Below are positions 13,139-26,000 of a stretch of 64,000 nt of DNA, piece by piece. The notes below the pieces were generated by a model, which was not told the origin of the DNA, did not search any database, and saw only the letters and a list, made by a program, of their open reading frames with translations. Position numbers and translations under genes: made by a program. This stretch comes from Eutypella sp. D-1 (lineage: Eukaryota > Ascomycota > Sordariomycetes > Xylariales > Diatrypaceae), in contig JAJTTP010000001.1 in NCBI GenBank assembly GCA_023313575.1, positions 3,658,001 through 3,722,000 of the forward strand. Direction: 5' to 3'. The stretch's first letter is position 1; each line of letters starts with the position of its first letter.

Positions 13139-15679
13139 ATGGCGAGCCTCTTGACAAAATGGAAATCCGGTGGCATGGTATGTCGTCGCAATAGGCTAGG
13201 CCATGCCGTCTTATCCTCAAATTGCGGATCCCCCTTGCGGTAGTGAACAAGAAGCTGACGCGTCTCCTAGAGCGCTTCGAATCTGAATGGCAAGGATGCG
13301 CAGAAGAAGAAGGAGAAGGAAGAGCCGCAGCCGGAGTTAACGCCTCTGGAGAAGATGCTGCACAACGCCGGCGCACTCAGACCAGATGGAAGCGACAAAT
13401 TTTTCGGTTTGGAAAATGTGAGTGTGCCCACGCTAGAGCTATGGAGGCTACCCTACCCTACCCTACCCTACCCTAAACCTCTTCTACCTAGCCAAGCCTT
13501 GATGCTAACTTACTCGTTACTAATGCAGTTCGGTAACACTTGGTAATGGACCCTGAGATTCTTTTGAAACCTGCTGTTAACCGGGAATCTTTACTGACAT
13601 GCAGAAAGTTACTGCAACTCGATCGTTCAGGCCTTGTATTATACCATCCCCTTCCGGGAACATGTACTGAATTATCCGCCATTATCACCTCCAGACACCC
13701 CCGATGGGAGTCGACCTAGGGTCAATGTGCAGATCAGGGCCCCCGAACTGGTCGCCAGTGCCGCCGCCGAGGCCAAAGAGGCAAGGAAGGCCCTGACTGC
13801 GTCAGAGGCTCAGGCTAGGAGGAGACAGATCAACGGGTTCTCGGGTCCTGCCCCCCAACCGGCGCCCCCCATCCGACCAGAGGATAAGCCCGATACACCC
13901 GAATACAAGAAGAAGCAGGCCATGCTAAAAGGTCCCATACTGGAGTTGGCGCAGGAGCACGCTGACGCATACGGTATGAAAGAATGCTCATTCACAGGCT
14001 TACGAGACATATTCACGGCCCTCGTTGAGAGCAATGTCCGCACAGGGGTCTTGAGCCCGCAGCGTTTTCTGGAGGTCTTTAAACGGGAAAATGAGATGTT
14101 TCGTAACTCTCAACATCAAGATGCGCACGAGTTCTACGGCCTGGTCCTAAACGACGTCATCACAACAGTCGAAGATAGCGCTCGGAAACTGCTGGAAACT
14201 GAGGTGGCTCGTGCCCAAGATGGCATAGGCGATTCTCTAAGGTCTGCCCTTGGGGAGGTTGCGCGGCGCGCCCCGAACGGTATGAATTCGCCAGGGACTG
14301 GCTGGGTGCACGACATCTTCGAGGGTGTATTGGTTTCGGAAACTAAGTGCCTTACGTGTGAGACCGCATCACAGCGGGATGAGACATTCCTTGACCTTTC
14401 CATCGATCTCGAGGAACACTCATCCGTAACTGCGTGCCTGCAAAAGTTTTCGGCCGAAGAGATGCTTTGCGAGAGGAATAAGTTCCATTGCGATCATTGC
14501 GGTGGATTACAAGAGGCGGAGAAGCGCATGAAGATCAAGCGGTTACCAAAAGTCCTGGCGTTGCACCTGAAACGGTTTAAATATACCGAGGACTACAGTC
14601 GCTTACAGAAACTGTTCCACCGCGTTGTGTACCCGTACCACCTCAGGATGTTCAATACCACCAACGATGCCGAAGATCCCGATCGATTATACGAGCTCTA
14701 TGCTGTCGTGGTTCACATCGGCGGTAATGCATACCACGGCCACTATGTCTCGGTCATCAAAACGGAAGATCGCGGTTGGCTATTGTTCGATGATGAGATG
14801 GTTGAGCCGGTTGACAAGCATTATGTGCGGAACTTCTTCGGGGACAAGCCGGGGATGGCGTGCGCATACGTACTATTCTATCAGGAGACAACATTTGAAA
14901 AGGTGCGGGCGGAGCAGGAGGCCGAAGGTCTGGAGGAGGTGAGGATAGCGGGCGAGAAAGCAGATGTGGCACAGGAGAACGGACATATCAATGGCACAGC
15001 CACGAATCTCACGAGACAAGTAACGCAGCCGAACCTGATGGAACACCACGACGATCTTTCCAAACTCGACCACGCGGCGACCGCACCTGGGTATATGACC
15101 GGTCCGGCGCCTCCTATACCAGTCACCCCCACCCAGGCTGCAATGCCGGCGATATCACCAGTGACCCCCACAAAGACGGAAACCAAGAAGGACAAAAAGG
15201 AAGTCAAAGCTCTAGAGAAAGCGCGGAAGCTTACTGAGAAGGAAGAGCTTAAGGCTAAAGAGAAGGAGCGAAAAGAGAACGGAGTTCGGTTACGAGAAGC
15301 GCGTAAATCCGAACAGGACACACTCGCAAGAGTCCTCGAGGAGAGCATGAAGACCTTCGAGGAAGAGGATTCTAAGCGAAAAGACGGTGGGGAAGATACC
15401 ACACCACAGAATGCGGAACCTCAAGCGGTATCGTCGCAATCGACCTCCATTACCCGAAGGTCAATGTCCAAGAGGAGCTTCGGATTCCTCAATAAGGATA
15501 GGTTAAAACGAGATAGTACCGACGTTCCTCCACCCCCGACGTTACCAGAGAACGGGGACGGGTCCAAAAAGACCAGCGAAGGGGCCAAACCCGCCAACGA
15601 GCATACGGAACCAACGAAACCCAAGAGAAGTTTCACCTTCGGCTTGGGTCGCAAACGAAGCAGTATCCACCACTCATGA
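13139..15679 (+). CDS. creB: Ubiquitin carboxyl-terminal hydrolase (CreB/Ubp9 type)
   Basis: Four exons, 13139-13177, 13271-13417, 13529-13542 and 13609-15679, give 756 residues. It is a C19 (USP) cysteine protease that removes ubiquitin from target proteins. In Aspergillus the orthologous CreB acts with the WD40 protein CreC in carbon catabolite regulation. The Cys box FGNTCYCNS gives nucleophile Cys67, and the His box AYHGHYVSV gives His445. A zinc ribbon is formed by CLTC (314-317) and CDHC (361-364). After the catalytic domain, a Lys/Glu-rich segment ([18 protein letters not shown]) predicts a coiled coil, followed by a Ser/Pro-rich basic tail ending [13 protein letters not shown]. Exon 3 is only 14 bp and encodes FGNT plus part of Cys67, so the active-site motif is spread over three exons. 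The 111-bp second intron contains four to five tandem CTACC-type units (about 13449-13475). The name rests on the start motif [20 protein letters not shown] and the domain order. Confidence 0.93.
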
Positions 15680-16828
15680 AACGCCCGATCGCAATTTACA
15701 ACTCAGAGAGGCCATAGCCCAATGGCGTTGACTACAGAACCGCACCGCGTAAGATTTTCAATCTACCGGAGTAAATAGTAATGTACAGGAAAGCCCGGGA
15801 AAATTACCCAGGAGCTGCGCCGGAAGCGTGCAGCATCTTTGTTAAGGCCTTTCATATTTTACGAGACATATAACTGGATATCATCTCATGCCGCGCCCCC
15901 TGACGGGCCTTTGCAGCGCGGCATGATTTGCCGCGCAGGAGAACAGCATATATACCTCCCTACTTTGCATAGCTGGAGAGCCGCCAGCCTAAATGATGTA
16001 CATCTATGCCGACCTTACAGGCTGCGGCAACAATATAAAGACCTAATTAGAGATATGAAGAGATATTAAAAGAGGTGAATAAGAAGCCCCTTCTTATAGC
16101 CATACTCTAAATCGTATAAGCTTTTTAAACGTGACTTAAGAACGAGCTTGTAGGGTATGCGTATGTTTCTGAATTAGACTTAGGTAATGGTGGGAAGGGA
16201 ATGCTCCTAGAGCGCGGTGAGAGACAACTGTATGTTCCTGTGAACTGGATACAAATATGACAAACGTAGACATATTTGAAATAAGTATCAAAGCTTTGCA
16301 TGTGATAATTATACCTAACTATACAGAATTCTAAGACCCTTCCATCAATGGATTGCACTGTGCCCTTTATTAAGCCTTTTATATAGCATATAAGTAGCGT
16401 TATACAAATATCGTTATAAGGAAAATCACTACAAGACAGATTTACTGCATATGTAATTAAACGGTGACAACCACTTTAGCACATGCATCTGCATCATTGT
16501 CAACTTTAGGGTCCTACAGTTACTTTTGCTTGTCCACTGCACTCATTCATTATAAGCTTAAAGCTATCCATATCCAACTATTATATATAAGCTTCAGAGC
16601 CAAGAACGGACAAGACCAGATGAGGCCGCTGGGAAATCCGTTACCTTTCTCATCCCGAACCTATTACTAACAATTGGTACCAAATAGAACATGTGTTTTC
16701 ACCTCGTCCAACTACTCGTCACTCATTTTTAAAATTTACCTGGCTTGGCCAGAAGAATTGGTAGCCTGTCAAGACCCAAACCGCAGGTGGCTAAAGCTTT
16801 AAATACCTGCCTATGGTGATACGACAAG
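15680..16828. other. Intergenic, AT-rich, no gene seen
   Basis: This is the 3' flank of the CreB-type gene and the promoter region of ALG12. It is visibly more AT-rich than its surroundings (16050-16600) and contains only short chance frames. Confidence 0.5.
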
Positions 16829-18738
16829 ATGGCAGCTTTAGGTTCGTTCGTTAAATAGCACACTTGCTCTTGGCAAAATAACGTGTATTGACCCTCCTAA
16901 AATAGATCTTCTTCTGTCATTGTCCATACCGGCGCTGATTATCATTCACTTAATCATTGCGCCATATACCAAGGTTGAGGAATCGTTCAACATCCAGGCG
17001 ACCCACGACATCCTGGTCTATGGCACTCCGACAAGCAATGTCTGGGAGCGGCTCTCCTCCCAATACGATCACTTCGACTTCCCCGGAGCCGTGCCCCGAA
17101 CATTTGTTGGACCGGTTCTACTAGCCGGCATCAGCCAGCCTATCATCGCTCTGGTGGGCTTCCAGCACGCCCAGCTCGTCGTGAGGGCCGTTCTCGGACT
17201 TGCCAATGCAGCGGCGTTGTTGGTCTTCAAGTCGAATGTTGAAAGGGCATTCGGGAAGTCGGTGGCGAGGTGGTATGCCCTGCTCCAGGCGAGCCAATTT
17301 CATGTCATTTTCTATGCCTCCAGGACGCTCCCGAACATGTTCGCTTTCGGGCTCAGTAAGTCGCGCCATGGAGAAAAGACCGCGCCCGCGCCCCTGAACT
17401 GCTGACTGATGATGCAACCCGCTAGCAACCCTGGCTTTCGCGCAACTACTGCCACAACCCGACCCCAAGAGACAGGTACGGGGGTTCAGGCTGGCTATCG
17501 CGCTGCTGACGTTCGCCACGGCCGTCTTCCGATCGGAGCTGGCTATCCTGCTGTGCGCGGTGACGCTGCATGGGGTGTTGACGCGGACCGTCCCCTGGGA
17601 CCGGGTGGTGTCGCCCTTCGCCTTCTCGTTCGCGCTTTCGCTCCTCTTCTCGGTGCCGCTGGACTCGTACTTTTGGCAGCGGTACCGGCCGCTCCCGCTC
17701 TGGCCCGAGCTGGCCGCCTTCTACTACAACGCCGTGATGGGCTCCTCGTCCGACTGGGGCGTCTCCCCCTGGCACTGGTACTTCACGTCGGCACTGCCGC
17801 GGATCCTCGCGAACCCGCTGGCGACGGTGCTGCTGGTCCCGCTAGCCCTCGCGCATCCGGGCACCGCGCCGCGGGCCCGCCGCATCGCTCTTCCCGCCCT
17901 CCTCTTCGTCGCCATCTACTCCCTGCAGCCGCACAAGGAGGCGCGCTTCGTCTTCTACGCCGCGCCGCCGCTGACGGCCGCTGCCGCCATCGCCGCTGAC
18001 TTTCTGTTCCGCCGGCGCGCGAAGTCCTTGGTCGCGCGCCTCACCGCCGTCGCTGTCGCCGCCTCCGTCCCGCTCTCCCTCGCCATCAGCTCCGCCATGC
18101 TTCTCGCCTCCGCCCTCAACTACCCCGGCGGCGAGGCGCTGCGCGAGCTCAGGGCCCTCATCGGCGCGTCGTCGCCGTTGTCGCAGTCGCCCGACCTTAC
18201 CGCCGTCGTCGTCCATACTGATGTTCTCTCCTGCATGACGGGCGTCACGCTCTTCGGGCAGCACACGGACCTCGACAGTGTCGGCCTCGGCGGCAGTCAT
18301 AGCGGCAGCAGCAGCGTGGAAAAAGCCGGCGCCGGCGCCGCCGCCGCCACCACCACTACTGTGCGCCTCGTCTTCGACAAGACGGAGGACCCCGCGATGC
18401 TCCGCGACCCCGGGTTCTGGGACCGCTTCGACTACGTGCTGGCGGCGGACCCGGCGGCCGTGCTCGGGCCCTACGAGATCGTCGGCGTCGTGGAGGGGTT
18501 CGCCGGGCTCGAGATCGCGAAGCCGCCTCCCCGCGACCACCACCACGCCGCCTCCTCCGAGATTGACGTCGAGAGCGGCAGCGACCCCGTTCTCGGCCGC
18601 GGCGCCCTCATCGCCCGTCTCAAGGACCGCGTCACCCGCCTCACCGGCGGCTGGTGGGTCGGTCCTAGGATGGCGCCCCGCGTCCACATCCTCCGGCGCA
18701 TGCGCGGCGGCGAGGCTAGGCGCGCTGTCGCGGAGTGA
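16829..18738 (+). CDS. ALG12: Dolichyl-P-Man:Man7GlcNAc2-PP-Dol alpha-1,6-mannosyltransferase
   Basis: Three exons, 16829-16841 (13 bp), 16906-17355 and 17426-18738, give 591 residues. The enzyme adds the eighth mannose (alpha-1,6) to the lipid-linked oligosaccharide on the luminal side of the ER, using dolichyl-phosphate mannose. GT22-family signs are the N-terminal luminal motif PYTKVEESFNIQATHDI, the phrase HFDFPGAVPRTFVGP, and the conserved LQPHKEARFVFY. Several hydrophobic membrane helices follow (for example ELAILLCAVTLHGVLTR and PLATVLLVPLALAH). The tiny first exon (MAAL plus one base) is supported by the exact fit to MAALDLLLSLSIPALIIIHL. Its donor GTTCGT is weak but in phase. The third exon is far more GC-rich than the first two. 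A low-complexity insert (SGSSSVEKAGAGAAAATTTT) near residue 435 is unusual. Confidence 0.92.
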
Positions 18739-21700
18739 GGAGTTTGCGGCGCCGTAATGCGGGCTTATTGTTATCTTAAATATATGTGCATATGTAGCTT
18801 AATCGCCGTATCCAATTGCTTTTTATATGTCACACGTCCCGTCACGGAATCTGATTTATTGGTGAACTTTCTAGTCCGGTATCTGTGTAGCATATTCCAC
18901 ATCGCCGAAGACGAAGCTATGTGATCCCACCCGCCCAACGCTCCCCCTTTCAGCATTACTTTGAATGGCGCTTAGACAAGTTACAGCTCTGCCCCTAATT
19001 CTGTTTCCTGCAAATGTCCAAGTACTTCCACACAGGCGTCAATATAGACCATTTTTGTTTCTTAAAAAACGTTAAAAAAAGACACGAAAAAGAAACCAAA
19101 AAAAGAAAAGAACAATCAGCTTTCGACCTTACGTTTCCCCCCCTCCATGCTCGTAAGCAGACCAGATTGGTTGGTTGTGCGTGGGCAGTCCCCGGACGCC
19201 ACACTAACACTGGCGATGCCTGACCACGTGCCCCGGCATGCACGACAGTCAGCCAGCCAGCCTCGCCAGCCAACGGGCAGCGAGGACGAACCTGCGGGGC
19301 GGAACCGGGAAGGCTTGCGCGGGGGGCGCGAACGAACGATCTCGCTTTGCGTTCGGTGGCTGCGTCGTGCGTCTATAGCTGAGTCCGGTTAACAGGAGGC
19401 TGCAGCAATGTCTGATTTCATCCTCGAAAGAAGTCCCGATTTGCAGCCCTCTCTTTCTGTGAGATATGTGTCCCTTCCGATGCCCGCCTTCAACCCCACC
19501 CCACCACTCCACTCCACACCATGGATTTCAGGCTGACGTGCGTAGTTCATAACACGAGCCTTGACTGACCCATGCCCCTTTGTGCTGCTGTCAGCATAGT
19601 TGGTTTACTGGGTTGGGTATGTAAGCCTCCACGTATGTCATAAATGGATTGAGGTGGTAATGGTGGTCAGGCGGACATATATCACTTATGTAAGGGGCTC
19701 GCTCGTCTGGTATTGCATCCATCTACCTACACTTGGGATGTCGACTGAAGCGGGGGCAAAGGAAAAAAAAAAGCCAGCCCTATGACCACCTGTAAGTACA
19801 TGGGTAGCCTCGCCAACTAGCCTACCTACCTGTACACATCAAGAGCAGAAGGCTGCGAGAAACTTTCCTTGCATGCTGCTATATGGTTAATTTGTAGGAA
19901 TCCAACGTGCATACGAGGCCTGCACCTGGCCGACTGCCGCACTCCTGCGGCACATTTTCGACCAATGCATTTATAGTCCTCCCTAGCTACCAGCATAAGG
20001 ATGGATGGATGTAAGCTTAGCCCTGCCCCACGTTACATCCAGTCTCTGTTTAACCTTGGTTCTGTCGCCGCCCACTAGTGTAAGTAAGCCAGATTCTGGT
20101 CGTGGCCCCCCTTTCCTTTCCTGCCTGCTTCCGTCCCAGGTCAATGGGTGAATGGCTTTATTTATATGTGGATGGACGGTGGCATTGGCCCCCTGGCAAA
20201 CATCCCTCTCTCCCACCAATTTGAGACTGGTCGCGGCGAGGATGAAGGGGCGGAGCAGAAAGTGGTGAGCTGGTGCTACTCTGCAAGGTACTACATATCT
20301 GACTTTATATACTACCTGGTACTACCTTATATACTTACTATAGACTTACGGAAGATATCTTGATATTCAATGATGTTCAATAGTGAAATGCATAGCAAGT
20401 ACCTGCCTAGGTAGGTATGTATCAGCCTATGCCTATTTTCTGGAGCCGTCCCTAGTGCCGAATCCACATGCTTCAATTGAAGCCGAACCAAACCTGATCG
20501 GGTTATCCGGGGGGCGCTTGTCGCAGGAGAAGGGGGTTAAGGGAGGGACCCTCAGGGCACCAAGGACCCCTAAATTACCCAGTGCTACGTACCTATCTAG
20601 TAGGCAGTAAAGTAATCCTGGTATTTAACTAAAGCCCGGCACACCCCAGCAAGGTTTCAAGGCTGAGAGGGAAAAAGAAAGAAAGAAAAAAAAAAGTCGA
20701 GAGGGAAATGGGAATTTGCTCTCGTGACCTCCCTCCCCTGAAAGTTTCGTCGAGCAAGATGAGTGACGGGCAAGGCGCAATTGTTGATTAGAGCTCTGGA
20801 AATGAATATGTAACTAAACAGATGTATATATCGGGAACCTATCTAGTATACATAATCGAGGTCAGGTACGAGATAATCGAGGTAGTTATTCATTCGTATT
20901 TTGCGAAATGAAGTTCCAAGGTTTTGAATCAATTAAAACGAGTTGCGTCAGAACATCGAAATTTCTCACATGTTTAAGTCGGTCGACTTGGCAACTTGGA
21001 AACTTCCTTTAAGCTTGTTTACATACATACCATGCCCTACATGGAGTTAGTTAGGTAATTACTTAGCCTTAGGTACTCTCCTAGGTCGAAGTACTTACAT
21101 AACCTGAGTACATCCCGATGAAGTACCTGGACCCTCAGACCCTCCAGTACCTACCTACTAGGTCCGTATAGGGTAAACCCACCTGCACCAGGGCACTTAA
21201 ACCGCACTTAAACAATTCAAGTTCAACGATGTAGTTAGGCATGTACGGACGGGACTTTGGGACCTTGGTAAGTCTTGGCTCAGACAGACTCCTTAGCTCG
21301 GGCCATTGGGCTGCCGTTGTACATACCTAGTAGTAGTAATAATTTCTGATTTCCGCTCTACGTTATGTAGGTACTATACTATAATAGTAGGTAGTCAGCG
21401 CAGATACGGGAAACGTTATGATCAACCCCGGTTTTATATCTGTTTTTTTTGTATGTTATGTTTTGACTGTCAGTCCGTCTTCCGAAGTTGTGTAAGTATG
21501 TATTTCCAGGGCAGTTAGGTCAGGTACCTCATATCATCCACCCGTCAATCCTTTAATCATGAATGGATGCGCGAAACGTATTTACGGCTTACTTGCGCTT
21601 TTGATTAGGTCTGAGCAACACGGGAACGTAGTCTATACATAGTAGTATTTGCATACCTGCTGCTACTTATACGAGATGAGTCTTAACATAGATCTTGGTC

Positions 21701-23024
21701 GCGTGCTTTATATGTTTTTCTCAAGTTCGTCGCATTCCACCATTTGGCATTTATTTCCAATATAATACACCTAAGAACCTTACATACCTACTGCCTACCT
21801 ACGTACATGTAAGTATCTATCGTATTTAGTAGTATATACCTGGTAAGTATGGCGCTGGCGCTCCCCACTATTCTAGGTGTATGAATGTAGCTGTTAGAGT
21901 TTAACGAGACTGATAGGCAGAATACCTAGGTACTAGGTTAGTTGATATGATAGAGAAGTGACATCCAATAGTTATCTTCTACCCGCTATCTTCTTACATC
22001 TGCTAGGTCACCCCCAGACCATGAATTTATTAGTCTAACCGCCCAACCCAACCGTCCAACCGGTCTACCAAGCCAGGTAGCAAGTCTGCCTACCTACAGT
22101 ACATACCTAGGTAGCTGGATGAAGGGTAAAGGGTACCTGACAACCTGGGTAAGTACCTTAGACAAATCGCTGTGTCAACTAGTACTTCCCCTACTTACCC
22201 TACATATGTAGTATACGATGATCCTACCGCCAACTTACGTACCACAGCTCCACGATTGATCTACACACTACACAACAACACACACACTGACACTCACACT
22301 CACACTCACTTCACACTTTCTCTCATTTTCATAACTCGACCTACTCACACACACACACACACACACCTAAACACTCCTGCCGCTCTGAGTACCAAAAGGT
22401 GGTAGCTACTTTCGTACTTGGTATTGCAATACATACATACCTACCTACATACTGCATACCTACCTACAGCCTACCTTCCTAACCTATTTACCTTGCCTAT
22501 TTACCTTACCTATTATATACATTACTAACAACTAACAACTAACAACACAAACTTATTCGACTACTCTACCCTCGCTTGCCCACCTTATTCCATTTCTACG
22601 ATACTTTCCCATTTTCTGCTGGTCAGGACAACAACAATAACATCCAACACCAACTCCCACTCCAATCAATACCAGCACCATTACCTTCGCTTGCTATACT
22701 TACCCTCTAGATGAGCGACAGGCAGCGGACAACGGGCATCGGGCAATATACTTAATCCATGATCGTGAACAATCTCATATCGAATGGTACGACGACATCG
22801 CTAAATATAACACCAACAAAGCATTGAAGACCAAACAAAGGGTTTATAAATTTTTTTTTATCTCACTCTCTGTTGCCTCGTGATCCCAGCCTGGATTACA
22901 TAGGTACAGGGAAAGGGGTAACAAAAACTAAAAAAAAAAAGGAACCCTTTCGAAACCATAAAATAAACATATAAAACACACCAAAAATAAATATATGTGG
23001 CGCCCTGCCAGAAAATAGCCAAGA
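18739..23024. other. 4.3-kb gene-poor stretch with palindromic motifs
   Basis: No gene is supported. The stretch is studded with TACCTAGGTAGG-like motifs and their halves (about 20405, 21040-21150, 21780-21850, 22080-22120, 22430-22480). It also has a (CA)n tract broken into two blocks at 22270-22366 and CT-rich sequence towards the next gene. The last kilobase probably carries the promoter and leader of the gene at 23025. Confidence 0.5.
22270..22366. repeat. CA dinucleotide microsatellite
   Basis: Two CA-rich blocks, 22270-22308 and 22347-22366, are separated by TC-rich sequence. They lie about 700 bp upstream of the large conserved gene. Confidence 0.8.
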
Positions 23025-26000
23025 ATGGAGCCAGATATAGCCAAGGGAAAACATTCCCGTCGAGATCGGATCATGGGAAAGCTATTCAGTGGTGGTAGAG
23101 AGAGGAAGATGACCGTCGAGGAGAGCGCCAACCAAATATCCAACTTTCTAGGCGGAGCTGATAGACTCGCCGTCACCCACCCCATTCCGCCTCCGCCTCC
23201 CCATACCGCCGCCAACTCCGCCGCCGCTCCACAAACCCTACCGACATTGGCACTTGACACCTCCAAGGCCAAGAGATACCCCCAGGCCTCGGACGTTGCC
23301 GGGTCTAGGTCTCACCAGAGCTTGGCTTATAGGGCACGGTCACACAGTCCACCTCGTCCGAGTAAGAAGAAGGGCTTGATCGTCCGCTTCTCCGATAATT
23401 ATCCCGAGATCATTGGAGAGGGCGGTGACGAATGTCAAACCGTCGTTGCCGAGATCGGCAAAAGAAAGAGGTCCAAGTCCGTGCCGGCACAAGTTCCAGC
23501 GCCCATCCCCCCCACGAAACAAGGCCACGAATATATGCGCCAGGTAGGAGCCGTTCAGGACGTCCAGAAGAGCGACGATGGATTCGTGCCGGGACCTATC
23601 AGAAGGACCCAGACGGGGATGTCTTCTATATCAGACGCACAGCCCGAGGAGCCGCCTCTGCCATCGTTACTCACCCCTGAACCGCCGCCACCGCGCACTA
23701 TCCCTGCCGGCGACGTAGGGAGATCACGCTTCCTGGATACCAGCCTCCGGAAAGACGAGAACCGGCGCTCCTTCATCGAAATACACCAATTTGAGCAGAG
23801 ACAGGCGGAGGCCATGGCGTTTGCGGAGGCGAGGTCGGCTAGTGCCAATAGTCACCATGATTGGGACGAGAACTCTTCTCCCGAGCCCATAAGGGAAGTT
23901 GTAGCTCGTTACAAACCGTTACCTTCGGCCTTGCCTCCGGCCCAAGACGGCTCGCCGCCCTTGAAGGGTCCTTTGCTTCAGACCGGACCAGGCCAAGCTA
24001 CAGTACCGAGTCCCCTCATGACCAACTCTAACAGGTCGCCGCTGCCGCCCCCGTCCCCATTGGAGGGGCTAAGTCCCGCGCCGCCACTCAAGTCTGCCGC
24101 GAGAATCTCACCTTTGCAGCATCAACGTTCACAAGAGTTACCGCCGAGCTCGAATGAAGCCCCTAAATTACCGCCTCTTTCAAATTCACCCCCCAAGTTG
24201 CCACCGCTCGATCGTGATGAAATACGCCTAAATACTGACATGACAGGAAGTCCTACGTCCGTATATTCAGCCTCTATCTATTCCAACTCGGACATGTCCC
24301 ACTCTCAGACTCCAAATGTCCAAACCCCGAACGTCCAGACTCCAGCCTCTAGACGTGCCCCCAACTCTCCGGACCAAGCCAGGCGGAGGGCACCCGACGC
24401 AACGCCACCAACGAACGACGACGCGTTGGATCTGTTCAACGCGCGTACGAAACACCTGTATGAGTTATTCCGCCTATATGCAGAACAGTTGAGGCCCTTA
24501 GAGAGTTGCCGGCCGGAGGACCTGTGCCGCGGTGCTCTCTGGTGGTTCCTGAATGGAAGAAGTGCCCTGGAAACGGCCATCAGGACCCGCCCCGCGAATC
24601 CCGACGATACCAAACACCTCATGGCGAGATATCAAGCTTACACTGACTTGGCTAAGGGCTACTGGCTGGCCGAAGTGGCACTTGCTGAGATCGCTGATGG
24701 AAAATACAGTCCTGTAGGAGGGGAATTGGGCGAGGTCAGAACAGCCTTGATCAATAATCTGAAGAAGCTGGCAGTATCCATGAAACGAAATGGACTATTA
24801 CCACCTGAGGAGCCATTTCTCCCCCAAACGATGAACAAGTCCATATGGATCGAATATCCGACTATGACCCAGGACGTCGTGGCACTCCTCAATGGAATTT
24901 CGGGTTCTGTATTGGCCACAGCTCCGCAAGCCCAGCGCTCGATGGATCTTCTGGAGGCCTTGCCACTCGGCGACACCAGCAAGTTCTTCAACTACGGGCG
25001 CGTATCCGCGGACGTGTACTTGATGGAGATGGGCATGGACTCGAAGCAAACATACTTCCCTTGTCTCGTGTCGATCTTGCGGCCACCGCACGATCAGAAC
25101 ATTATGTTCGTCGTAGCTAGCCAGAACCAGACGGTTTCATTGCGAGTCCAATCAGACAAGAATGCGGGTGTCAACTGGCAAGATGTCAAGTGGAGACCAG
25201 ACGCCTGCTCGTTGGAGGTGAAGTTGCCGCGGGGGTTCATGCTCGCAATCCAGTGCACACAGCAGGACTATACCATGCTCTGGAGCATCTACGATTTCGC
25301 GACAAAGGTGCAAGGCTATCTATACCCGCGGAAAGACGAGACGGTCACCTATTCAACGGTCCTCAAGGGGTTCCACTATTTTGATGCGAACCCGAAGTCT
25401 AGGACATTTCCAAAGGAGCCGGTTGGGCAGTGCGAGCTCGGTGTCTACGAACGCCTTCTTAAGGAGGGTAGCCCGCACGGCCCGCGGACTTTCCACAGGG
25501 GCTTCCGTGTCGCCATTGTCACGGGACCTAGGACGCGGACACTTAGCGGCGTACAGCACTTCTTCCCCCCTCAGCTACCTATACAGTTCACTTTTCTGCG
25601 GGGGGATCAGCGAGCTCCTCTTCTCCAACTAGAGTTCGATGATGGAAAGGACAAGGGCCGGATGGTCATGACGTTCAAGGACGACGGTGAACGAGAGAAG
25701 ATGCTGAAGCTTCTGAACGGCACCTTCGTACATCACGATGAGGAGGTGATCACGGAGATCCCACTGGAAGGCATGAACATGTCCGACTCGATAGAGGACT
25801 CCAAGGGCGGTTTCCCTGCTGTCCAGCGTTTGCCATGGCAACGTGCCCGCATCATTAATGACAAATACGCGGGTGACTATCCGCCGACGGTGCTTGCGGA
25901 CAAGCTCAGAATCGAGATTGAATCCTTAGATAAAGCGGGTGTCGGTGTGATAGGGAGCATCACGGACCGGGTGAATGTTGCGCCGGGCGAGGTGCGACTC

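Noticed and set aside
13449..13475. CTACCCTACCCT repeat as interstitial telomere sequence
   Set aside because: The unit is CTACC, not the fungal CCCTAA hexamer; it lies in an intron of the CreB-type gene and is a simple microsatellite.
17842..18687. 281-codon minus-strand frame opposite ALG12
   Set aside because: It is an antisense shadow of a GC-rich exon with clear GT22 motifs on the plus strand.
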